Made by a program: the position numbers and the translations under genes. Below, piece by piece: positions 1-5,145 of a DNA stretch of 7,746 bases. The DNA lies in contig JADZBY010000486.1 in NCBI GenBank assembly GCA_020851855.1, positions 1-7,746 on the forward strand, written 5' to 3'. Below the pieces are notes generated by a model. That model was not told the origin of the DNA. It worked only from the letters and a program-made list of their open reading frames with translations, and ran no database searches. Every line of letters begins with the position of its first letter. The first letter of the stretch is position 1. The stretch is from Anaerolineae bacterium (GTDB taxonomy: Bacteria; Chloroflexota; Anaerolineae; Aggregatilineales; UBA2796).

Positions 1-679
1 CGATGATGAGCTGAAAGAGGATGGTCGGCGTCAGGAGCGGCAGCGTGACGCGCAAGAAGCGTTTCACCACGCCTGCGCCGTCGATCTCCGCCGCCTCGTA
101 GAGCTGGCGCGGGATGTTCTGCAGGCCTGCCAGATAGATGATGGCCGCGCCGCCCACGCGCCACACGCTCATGAGCGCCACCGAGGGCAGCGCCCAGTAC
201 GGGTCCCAGAACCACTTTGGCCCCTGGATGCCCAGGTAGCCGAGCAAGGTGTTGATGACGCCCGTATCCGGCTGAAGCATCCACATCCACATCAGCGACA
301 CCGCGACGCCAGAGATGACCGCCGGAATGTAGAAGATGGTTCGATAGATGTTGATGCCCGGCAGTTTCAAGTTGAGCAGGATGGCCAGCCCCAGGCCAAG
401 CACGACCTTGAGCGGCAGCGAAATGACCACATAACCGAGCGTCGCGCGCAATGCCTGCCAGAAGAGCGGGTCGGCAGTGAACATGCGGACGTAGTTGTCG
501 ACGCCGATGAAACGCGGCGGGCGCGTGATCGACCACTCCGTGAGGCTGACGGCGATGGAAATGACGATGGGAACGGTCGTGAACAGCATGAAGCCGATCA
601 TCCAGGGCATCAGGCTGGCGTAGCCCTCAAGCGCCTCGCGACGGCTCAAGGGGTTCATCTTGCGCAGAGATGCAAACAT
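1..679 (-). CDS. Sugar ABC transporter permease, MalF/UgpA type (3' end beyond window)
   Basis: Inner-membrane subunit of a carbohydrate ABC importer that forms half of the translocation pore and docks on the ATPase. My translation of the minus strand gives 226 residues with no stop before the window edge. The family usually has about 290-310 residues, so the last one or two membrane helices are missing. Hydrophobic segments lie near residues 22-47, 78-104, 113-135 and 160-185. The cytoplasmic EAA loop that contacts the ATPase is at residues 195-214: EAAEIDGAG, then a phenylalanine and a V-T-L-P ending, as in MalF-type proteins. ATG at 679 is chosen because AGGA (688-691) sits 8 bases upstream; the in-frame ATG at 658 has no ribosome site. 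It follows the binding-protein gene by 106 bases. A second permease (MalG type) would be expected beyond base 1; no ATPase gene is visible here. The family is clear, the substrate is not. Confidence 0.93.
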   Translation of the reverse strand, partial: MFASLRKMNPLSRREALEGYASLMPWMIGFMLFTTVPIVISIAVSLTEWSITRPPRFIGVDNYVRMFTADPLFWQALRATLGYVVISLPLKVVLGLGLAILLNLKLPGINIYRTIFYIPAVISGVAVSLMWMWMLQPDTGVINTLLGYLGIQGPKWFWDPYWALPSVALMSVWRVGGAAIIYLAGLQNIPRQLYEAAEIDGAGVVKRFLRVTLPLLTPTILFQLII

Positions 680-687
680 GGGCCGGG

Positions 688-691
688 TCCT
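688..691 (-). promoter_or_regulatory. Ribosome binding site of the permease gene
   Basis: AGGA on the minus strand lies 8 bases before the ATG at 679. It decides between this start and the in-frame ATG seven codons downstream, which has no purine-rich leader. Confidence 0.6.
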
Positions 692-707
692 GCCTTTGAC
701 CGGCTAC

Positions 708-732
708 CTCTGCACAGCGGGGCCGTGCAGAG
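708..732 (-). other. Intercistronic stem-loop between binding protein and permease
   Basis: CTCTGCAC (708-715) and GTGCAGAG (725-732) form a perfect 8-bp stem around a 9-base GC-rich loop. In the minus-strand transcript no U-run follows, so it is not a standard intrinsic terminator. In malE-malF type operons a stem-loop between binding protein and permease stabilises the upstream message and lowers expression of the membrane subunit; the same role is inferred here. Confidence 0.55.
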
Positions 733-758
733 ATAGCTTCCGGAACGTAGGGTATACG

Positions 759-777
759 GCAGCAGTGATCTTGCTGC
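759..777 (-). other. Short stem-loop just downstream of the binding-protein gene
   Basis: GCAGCA (759-764) and TGCTGC (772-777) can form a 6-bp stem with a 7-base loop, beginning 8 bases after the stop codon of the binding-protein gene in the minus-strand transcript. There is no U-tract. Together with the stronger hairpin at 708-732 it could protect the 3' end of the binding-protein message. A 6-bp repeat is close to chance in GC-rich DNA, so confidence is low. Confidence 0.3.
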
Positions 778-785
778 GGGTCCGA

Positions 786-2078
786 TCAGCCGCCCAACCG
801 GCCCCGGCACTCGTCCAGCGCCGTCTGGGCAGGCTCAACGTACTCGTTCAGCTTGGCCTGGATTTCGTCGCGCCCGATCTGGCCGAGCATCACCAGGTCC
901 CACACGTCGACGGCGGCGCGCAACACCGTGCTCTTGCAGGGGTGTGCGATGTCCCACTGGGCCACCTGCGGCAGTTCCAGCACGTTGAAGAACGCCTGCA
1001 CGTAGTCCTTGTCGGCGTCTGGGTGCTGCTCAAGCACCGACGGGATCGACGGGAACAGGTTGCCGTTTTCCATGAGGAACTTCTGGCCCTTCGGACCGGC
1101 CCAGTAGCTCAGGAACTTCCAGGCTTCGTCCGGGTGCTGGCTGCCCGACCAGATCGAGACGGTCAGCGACCAGGCATTGACATGGCGGTCCTCGCTCGGC
1201 CCGGCAGGCTCCGGGACAATGCCGAAGTTCATGCCCGCGTCGATGGCGTTCAGCATGTGGCCCTGGTTGAGCGTGGCCATCGCCAGCCGGTTGGAGAGGA
1301 ACAGGTCAATCGGCCCGGTCCCTTCGCGGCTGAGCACTTCGAGGTCTGCCGGGGTGGGCGTGCCGTTCGAGTTCACCAGGTCCCACAGCCAGGTATAGGC
1401 CGCCACCGACGCCTCACCGTTCAGGTAACCGTCGACGGTCATGCTGTCATCGCTGTAGGGGTACGCGCCATAGTTGTACCAGACGGCGCGGAACGGCCCG
1501 CGTGGCCGGTCGCCGCCCCACACTTTGGAATCGGGGTTGGTCAGCGCCGACACCATGCCAAGATAGTCTTCCGTGGTCCACGCTTCGGTCGGGTAGGCGA
1601 TGCCCGCCGCGTCGAACAGGTCGCGGTTGTACATGACGAAGTTCGCCCCGACGCCGAGCGGCAGCCCGACGACCTTGCCCTGCCAGACGGCGCGCGTCGC
1701 CCAGAAGTTCGGGAAATAGATGTCCGGCGTGACGTCGGCGTCGGCCTCAAGGTAGGGCGTCAGGTCGAGCGCCTGCGGGAACCAGTTGTTATCCCAGAAG
1801 AAAGCCACGTCTGGCGCGCCCACACCAGCGCCGAGCGCCGTGGTCATCTTCTCCGTGAAGCCGCTTTCGGGCAGGACCGTCACATTGACCTTGATGCCGG
1901 GATTCTCAGCCTCAAAAGCCGCTGCCATATCGCGCTGGGCTTGCTCGCTGTACTCTTCTGAGTCGACAGTCCACCATTCCAGCGTCACGGTGTCCTGCGC
2001 CTGGGCAACGGGCAGCGCCAGGCCGCCGATGAACACCAGAGCCAGCAGCAATGTAATGAGTTTCTTCGGATACGACAT
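786..2078 (-). CDS. Extracellular sugar-binding protein of ABC importer (solute-binding family 1)
   Basis: Captures the sugar outside the membrane and hands it to the permease. The 430 residues are a normal length for the MalE-like family. The N-terminus is a type I signal peptide: basic MSYPKK, a hydrophobic core to about residue 23, and a cleavage site A-Q-A|Q-D after residue 27. There is no lipobox cysteine, so it does not appear to be a lipoprotein. The mature protein starts with a typical first strand (TLEWWTVDSEE) and has the A-A-F-E-A-E-N-P-G-I-K-V segment near residues 52-64, a D-V-A-F-F-W region near 90-95, the G-L-P-L-G-V-G hinge region near 138-144, and many tryptophans suited to stacking on sugar rings. 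The only two cysteines are C381 and C424 near the C-terminus, a possible disulfide. The start is well supported by AAGGAG eight bases upstream. It lies between the ADP-ribosylglycohydrolase-family gene and the permease, all in one direction. Ligand unknown. Confidence 0.95.
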   Translation of the reverse strand: MSYPKKLITLLLALVFIGGLALPVAQAQDTVTLEWWTVDSEEYSEQAQRDMAAAFEAENPGIKVNVTVLPESGFTEKMTTALGAGVGAPDVAFFWDNNWFPQALDLTPYLEADADVTPDIYFPNFWATRAVWQGKVVGLPLGVGANFVMYNRDLFDAAGIAYPTEAWTTEDYLGMVSALTNPDSKVWGGDRPRGPFRAVWYNYGAYPYSDDSMTVDGYLNGEASVAAYTWLWDLVNSNGTPTPADLEVLSREGTGPIDLFLSNRLAMATLNQGHMLNAIDAGMNFGIVPEPAGPSEDRHVNAWSLTVSIWSGSQHPDEAWKFLSYWAGPKGQKFLMENGNLFPSIPSVLEQHPDADKDYVQAFFNVLELPQVAQWDIAHPCKSTVLRAAVDVWDLVMLGQIGRDEIQAKLNEYVEPAQTALDECRGRLGG

Positions 2079-2086
2079 GTCGAAAA

Positions 2087-2092
2087 CTCCTT
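2087..2092 (-). promoter_or_regulatory. Strong ribosome binding site of the sugar-binding protein gene
   Basis: AAGGAG on the minus strand, 8 bases from the ATG at 2078. It is the best Shine-Dalgarno of the transporter genes, fitting the need for far more binding protein than permease. Confidence 0.75.
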
Positions 2093-2120
2093 ATCTGAAC
2101 GGCCTGAACTGTCCTCACCC

Positions 2121-2156
2121 ACGCCGCGCGCCCCGGCCCGTTATCAGGCCAGGCGT
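2121..2156 (-). other. GC-rich stem-loop between hydrolase and binding-protein genes
   Basis: ACGCC (2121-2125) can pair with GGCGT (2152-2156), and the inner CCGGCC (2133-2138) with GGCCAG (2147-2152; one G-U pair in the minus-strand RNA) around an 8-base loop. The two helices compete for base 2152, so they are partly alternative. No U-tract follows, so read-through into the binding-protein gene is expected. Possible mRNA processing or stability element. The rest of this 88-base gap shows no convincing promoter. Confidence 0.35.
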
Positions 2157-2166
2157 CGGTCCGCAC

Positions 2167-3129
2167 TCAGCCAGGGATCAGGCCCACGAGCCGGATCGCC
2201 AGGTCGCGGATGTCGAGCGCAGCGGCAAACTTCAGGCAGACTCCCGCCGGGCGGCGTGCTTTCTCACGCCACGCTTCCGGGATCGCCCCCTCTCCCTGCA
2301 TCGCCCCGGCCAGCGCGCCGACGATAGCGCTGATCGTGTCGGCGTCCCGCCCGAAGTTCCCCGCCCAGAACATCCCCTTGCGGAAGTCGCCGCCGGTGAG
2401 GCGGAAGATGGATAGCGCCTGGGGCAACGCTTCGGCCACGCAAGAATGGGCGGGCGTCCAAAGCTCGGTATGCAGCGCTTCCCAGGCTCCCTCGATGCTG
2501 CCCGCCGCGTCGCAGATGCGCATGGCGCGGGCAGTGGCTCGGCCCAGCCAGCTATCGGACGGCGTATAGCGCAGGCCCGCCGTCAGGACGGCCTCGATAG
2601 GCGCGCCGGTCATGGCCACGGCCACCGCCGCCGCGACAACCTGAGCGCCCCAGATGCCATCCCGCGCGTGGCTGATACAGGCATCGATCTCCGCCAATTG
2701 CGCCGCACGATCGGGATTGCCCGCGCACAGGATGCCCACCGGCGCGATACGCATTGCCGCGCCGTCGTCGTCGTTCTGCACGTTGTCGAGGCCGGTGTAG
2801 GGCGGCAGCAGGCCCCGTTCCAGGTTGGCGACCGCGCCATACAGCGGTTTGCCGCCGCGCGCGCCCATGCCGCCCTGGGCCAGGATGTACTTGCGCCAGG
2901 CGTCGAGCACCGCCTCGACGGTGAGCGCGCCGCCGCAGTCGATGAGCGTTTGCGCCGTCAGCACGGCGAACTCGGTATCGTCCGTGCTGTGCGCCCCTTC
3001 GTACAGGTCGCTCACGATGCCATAGCGCTGGCGGTAGCTGTCGCTGCGGCCAATGTCGCCAAAGGCGTCGCCCACGGCCAGGCCGAGGAAACAGCCGATG
3101 GCCCGGTTGGTCAGGTCTTGACGGTTCAT
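2167..3129 (-). CDS. ADP-ribosylglycohydrolase-family protein (DraG/ARH-like)
   Basis: Predicted cytoplasmic, metal-dependent enzyme that cleaves the glycosidic bond to ribose in ADP-ribosylated proteins or small ADP-ribosyl or related compounds. Counting from ATG 3129 it has 320 residues, usual for the family. Hallmarks: the N-terminal G-L-A-V-G-D-A-F-G-D at 16-25; the metal-binding S-T-D-D-T at 48-52 (ligands T49, D50, D51); D-D-D-G-A-A-M-R-I-A-P-V-G at 120-132; and the second metal motif F-G-R-D-A-D-T at 259-265 (D262, D264, T265), followed by the helix I-V-G-A-L-A-G-A. All metal ligands appear present, so it should be active. The start is uncertain. GTG 3195 would add 22 Pro/Ser-rich residues and put operator DNA inside the gene. 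A strong Shine-Dalgarno at 3232-3238 fits neither. The domain begins right after ATG 3129, so I chose it although its own ribosome site is poor. It lies between lacI and the sugar-transport genes, which argues for catabolism of an imported ribosyl compound rather than nitrogenase regulation (the DraG role). Confidence 0.9.
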   Translation of the reverse strand: MNRQDLTNRAIGCFLGLAVGDAFGDIGRSDSYRQRYGIVSDLYEGAHSTDDTEFAVLTAQTLIDCGGALTVEAVLDAWRKYILAQGGMGARGGKPLYGAVANLERGLLPPYTGLDNVQNDDDGAAMRIAPVGILCAGNPDRAAQLAEIDACISHARDGIWGAQVVAAAVAVAMTGAPIEAVLTAGLRYTPSDSWLGRATARAMRICDAAGSIEGAWEALHTELWTPAHSCVAEALPQALSIFRLTGGDFRKGMFWAGNFGRDADTISAIVGALAGAMQGEGAIPEAWREKARRPAGVCLKFAAALDIRDLAIRLVGLIPG

Positions 3130-3180
3130 GAGCGCGTCGCCGGACGCATGCCCCGGTGGTGGAGACTCCGGTCTGTTCTT

Positions 3181-3194
3181 TGAGAACGTTCTCA
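3181..3194. promoter_or_regulatory. Predicted LacI-family operator O2 (perfect 14-bp palindrome)
   Basis: TGAGAACGTTCTCA is a perfect palindrome with a central CG, the usual LacI-family operator form. It matches 13 of 14 positions of the palindrome between the lacI and esterase promoters. It lies in the 112-base stretch between the lacI stop and the chosen hydrolase start. No good -10/-35 pair is seen beside it, so it may act by roadblock, by looping to the other site (centres 1129 bp apart), or on a weak promoter I cannot recognise. Confidence 0.65.
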
Positions 3195-3231
3195 CTCCGT
3201 CGCCCGATGAGGTGTCGTTCGTGATAGCTGG

Positions 3232-3238
3232 CTCCTTT
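3232..3238 (-). promoter_or_regulatory. Strong Shine-Dalgarno without a canonical start codon
   Basis: AAAGGAG on the minus strand starts three bases after the lacI stop codon (TAA at 3242-3244). No ATG, GTG or TTG lies at proper distance. Six bases downstream is ATC (3223-3225), in frame with the ADP-ribosylglycohydrolase-family gene with no stop between. A rare AUC start giving a 352-residue protein, or a former ATG changed by one base, would explain it. Confidence 0.45.
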
Positions 3239-3241
3239 CGT

Positions 3242-4264
3242 TTACGTCGTCGGATTGGCAGGTCGGATGGCGCTGGTCGATGCGCGCCGCATCAGCGTGC
3301 AGGGCAGCAGCACATGTTGTGGCGGCGATTGCGCTTCCTTCAGCCGCATCAAGAGCAAATTCGCCGCTTTCACGCCGATGTCGTACTTGGGTTTGGCGAT
3401 GGTCGTCAGTGCGGGCGATGTGGTGGCTGCCGAGTAGATGTCATCCATGCCGATGATCGAGATGTCATCTGGCACGCGCCAGTGCAGGGCTTGCGCCGCT
3501 TTGAGCGCGCCGATAGCCAGCACGTCATTGGCCGCAAAAACCGCCGTGGGTGGGTCCGGGTGGCGTAGAAGGCGCTCCATTGCCGTCAGACCCGCTGTAT
3601 CGGAGAAGTCGCACTCAATGACCAGCGACGGATCGAGCGGCAAGTTGTGGCGCTTGTGAAAGGCGCGGTACGACTCGTAGCGGGCGAACTGCTGGCGGCG
3701 CTGGGAGCGGCCCGCAATGAGCGCGATTCGCCGGTGGCCGAGCGCCAAGAGATGGTCCAGCGCGGCCTGCGCGCCGCTCTCCGTGTCGCTGCCGACGCTA
3801 TCCAGGTCCGGGTAGTTGTCGCCGCTGCCCAGGATGACGACCGGCACACCTAGCTCACACAGCGCCTCGTCGTCAGCGGCCATCGGGTTGATGATCAGGC
3901 CGTCGAAGCGGTTTCGGCGCACCATGCGCAGGTAATTCTGCTCGCGGATGGCGTTCCAATCGCTGTTCACAGTGACCGTGGCATACCCTTCCCGCTCGAT
4001 GGTGTCTTGCACGCCGCGCGCCACGACCGGCCAGAACGGGTTGGTGATATCGGGGATGCACAGGGCCACCATGAAGGTTTGATCGGTGCGCAGGCTCCCG
4101 GCGATGGCGTTGCGCTCGTAGCCCAGCTCCTGCACGGCGCGCAACACCCGCTGGCGCGTCGTGTCCCGCACAGGCACAGCCTGGCCGCTGACGACGCGCG
4201 CCACGGTCGCTTTGGACACGCCCGCCACGCGGGCCACATCGATAATCGTCGGACGACGAGCCAC
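3242..4264 (-). CDS. LacI-family transcriptional repressor
   Basis: DNA-binding regulator that releases its operators, or changes affinity, when it binds a sugar-type ligand. From GTG 4264 it has 340 residues, standard for the family. The N-terminal helix-turn-helix reads T-I-I-D-V-A-R-V-A-G-V-S-K-A-T-V-A-R-V-V-S-G (residues 6-27), followed by the hinge helix ending G-Y-E-R-N-A-I-A-G-S-L-R-T, where the Leu is the one that inserts at the central CpG in LacI and PurR. The rest is the periplasmic-binding-protein-like ligand domain: V-A-L-C-I-P-D-I-T-N-P-F-W near 66-78, F-D-G-L-I-I-N-P near 120, L-G-H-R-R-I-A-L-I-A-G near 175, A-V-F-A-A-N-D near 241, and I-S-I-I-G-M-D-D near 269. An in-frame ATG at 4324 lies inside the operator and at or before the predicted transcription start, so the longer frame is unlikely. 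GTG 4264 has AAGG eight bases upstream. Likely autoregulated, and controls the divergent esterase and the downstream transporter genes. Confidence 0.94.
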   Translation of the reverse strand: MARRPTIIDVARVAGVSKATVARVVSGQAVPVRDTTRQRVLRAVQELGYERNAIAGSLRTDQTFMVALCIPDITNPFWPVVARGVQDTIEREGYATVTVNSDWNAIREQNYLRMVRRNRFDGLIINPMAADDEALCELGVPVVILGSGDNYPDLDSVGSDTESGAQAALDHLLALGHRRIALIAGRSQRRQQFARYESYRAFHKRHNLPLDPSLVIECDFSDTAGLTAMERLLRHPDPPTAVFAANDVLAIGALKAAQALHWRVPDDISIIGMDDIYSAATTSPALTTIAKPKYDIGVKAANLLLMRLKEAQSPPQHVLLPCTLMRRASTSAIRPANPTT

Positions 4265-4280
4265 CGACCCGGCCTTTTCT

Positions 4281-4310
4281 TTGATCCCTGAACAACAAAT
4301 CATGTACAAT
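4281..4310 (+). promoter_or_regulatory. Predicted promoter of the esterase gene
   Basis: -35 TTGATC (4281-4286) and -10 TACAAT (4305-4310) with an 18-base spacer on the plus strand. Transcription would start near 4317, in the middle of the operator, leaving a leader of about 60 bases. The -35 lies inside the untranslated leader of lacI, so the two divergent promoters overlap. The -10 is good, the -35 moderate. Confidence 0.5.
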
Positions 4311-4325
4311 GAGAACGGTCTCATT
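4308..4325. promoter_or_regulatory. Predicted LacI-family operator O1, shared by divergent promoters
   Basis: AATGAGAACGGTCTCATT is an 18-bp palindrome with one mismatched pair (4315/4318) and a central CG. It fills the space between the esterase -10 (4305-4310) and the lacI -10 (4328-4333) and covers both predicted transcription starts, so a bound repressor would block both. Its core differs from the second site at 3181-3194 by a single base. Confidence 0.75.
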
Positions 4326-4327
4326 TC

Positions 4328-4356
4328 ATGGTAGGCGCGTTTTCTGAACTTGTCAA
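4328..4356 (-). promoter_or_regulatory. Predicted promoter of the lacI-family gene and operon
   Basis: On the minus strand: a perfect -35 TTGACA (4351-4356), a 17-base spacer and -10 TACCAT (4328-4333). Transcription would start near 4321, inside the operator, giving a leader of about 57 bases to GTG 4264. This is the best promoter in the window and probably drives lacI and perhaps the hydrolase and transporter genes behind it. Confidence 0.7.
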
Positions 4357-4377
4357 GCGCCGGAGAAAGAGATCGGG

Positions 4378-5040
4378 ATGCAGGAACACAGCGGCCACTT
4401 CGCGGACATCCTTCGGCGCACCGTCTCGCTCGACTATCTGCTGTATCTGCCGACCTGGTACACCGCCGACGAGACGGCGCGTTTCCCGCTCATCCTGTTT
4501 CTGCACGGCACGGGCGAGCGGGGTGCGGACCTGGAGCGCGTCAAGCGGACCGGCCTACCCGCACGGCTGGCGGAATGGCCGGATTGCCCGTTCGTCGTGC
4601 TTGCGCCCCAATGCGCTGAAGACTCGATCTGGGCCTTTGAACTGGATGCGCTTCACGCGCTGCTTGAGTCGGTGTGCGACATCTGCCGGATCGATGCCCG
4701 GCGCACGTACCTGACGGGACTGAGCCTGGGCGGAACGGGCGTCTGGTATCTGGCGACGCGCTACCCGAGGCGGTTCGCGGCGGTTGCGCCAATCTGCGGA
4801 CGCGGCATCAGCCGCAGCCTGATCGGCAACCTGAAGGACACGCCGGTCTGGGCCTTCCACGGGCAGCAGGATTCCGTGGTCGAGCCTGCTGAATCGGTGC
4901 GCATGGTCGAGGCGCTGCAGAAGGCCGGCGCGGACGCCCGCCTGACGATCTATCCGGACGCCGGGCACGATGCCTGGACGGCGACCTATGCGAATCCGGC
5001 GCTGTACGACTGGTTCCTTTCCCAGCGGCTCGATTTTTGA
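4378..5040 (+). CDS. Alpha/beta-hydrolase, predicted esterase (dienelactone hydrolase / COG4099-like)
   Basis: Small cytoplasmic serine hydrolase of 220 residues, likely an esterase acting on a carbohydrate ester or other small acyl compound. The fold is visible: a strand then the oxyanion-hole motif F-L-H-G-T-G-E-R-G (41-49), the nucleophile elbow G-L-S-L-G-G with Ser116, the acid H-G-Q-Q-D-S-V-V-E-P with Asp165, and D-A-G-H-D-A-W with His197. The HGTGERG form and the P-Q-C segment are typical of 'predicted peptidase/phospholipase' esterases close to feruloyl and PHB-depolymerase-like enzymes. No signal peptide or membrane segment is seen, so it should act on an imported substrate. It begins at ATG 4378; GGAG at 4362-4365 is somewhat distant (12 bases), a weaker ribosome site. 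It is transcribed divergently from lacI through the shared operator, which ties it to the same pathway as the transporter. Fold and triad are firm; the substrate is unknown. Confidence 0.88.
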   Translation: MQEHSGHFADILRRTVSLDYLLYLPTWYTADETARFPLILFLHGTGERGADLERVKRTGLPARLAEWPDCPFVVLAPQCAEDSIWAFELDALHALLESVCDICRIDARRTYLTGLSLGGTGVWYLATRYPRRFAAVAPICGRGISRSLIGNLKDTPVWAFHGQQDSVVEPAESVRMVEALQKAGADARLTIYPDAGHDAWTATYANPALYDWFLSQRLDF

Positions 5041-5145
5041 CATATCGCCCGCCTACTCTGATGCTGGCAGGCAGCCGCGCGCACGCCCAGAAGCACATAC
5101 GTCGCCGTCCGGCAGGCGTCCTGTGGCATCCCTCTGCTGTCAGGC
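5041..5145. other. Convergent intergenic gap without a clear terminator
   Basis: The esterase and WD40 genes end facing each other across 105 bases. I see only weak 4-bp GC stems (for example CGCC/GGCG near 5104-5118) and no T-run on either strand. No promoter or small gene is evident. Termination may be factor-dependent. Confidence 0.4.

Noticed and set aside
660..1961. A 433-codon open frame on the plus strand antisense to the sugar-binding protein gene
   Set aside because: It mirrors the minus-strand gene, is rich in Arg, His, Val and Gly as expected for the complement of GC-rich coding DNA, has no recognisable domain, and the minus strand encodes a clear binding protein with signal peptide and ribosome site.
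2101..2118. A weak operator-like string (TGAGGACAGTTCAG on the minus strand) before the binding-protein gene
   Set aside because: Only the first half resembles TGAGAAC; it is not palindromic and lacks the central CG, so it is not counted as a third operator.
3127..3149. A seven-codon minus-strand mini-frame ending in a TGA that overlaps ATG 3129
   Set aside because: It could allow translational coupling, but it has no usable ribosome site (GGGG one base before its ATG) and such mini-frames are common by chance.
2446..3183. A 245-codon plus-strand open frame opposite the ADP-ribosylglycohydrolase-family gene
   Set aside because: Arg/Ala/His-rich shadow with no motifs; the minus-strand gene carries all family motifs.
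4541..5098. Minus-strand open frames opposite the esterase
   Set aside because: They are complements of a gene with a complete catalytic triad, with Arg/Pro/Ser-rich composition and no ribosome site seen.
5041..5145. A bidirectional terminator between the convergent genes
   Set aside because: Only 4-bp stems and no T-run were found on either strand.
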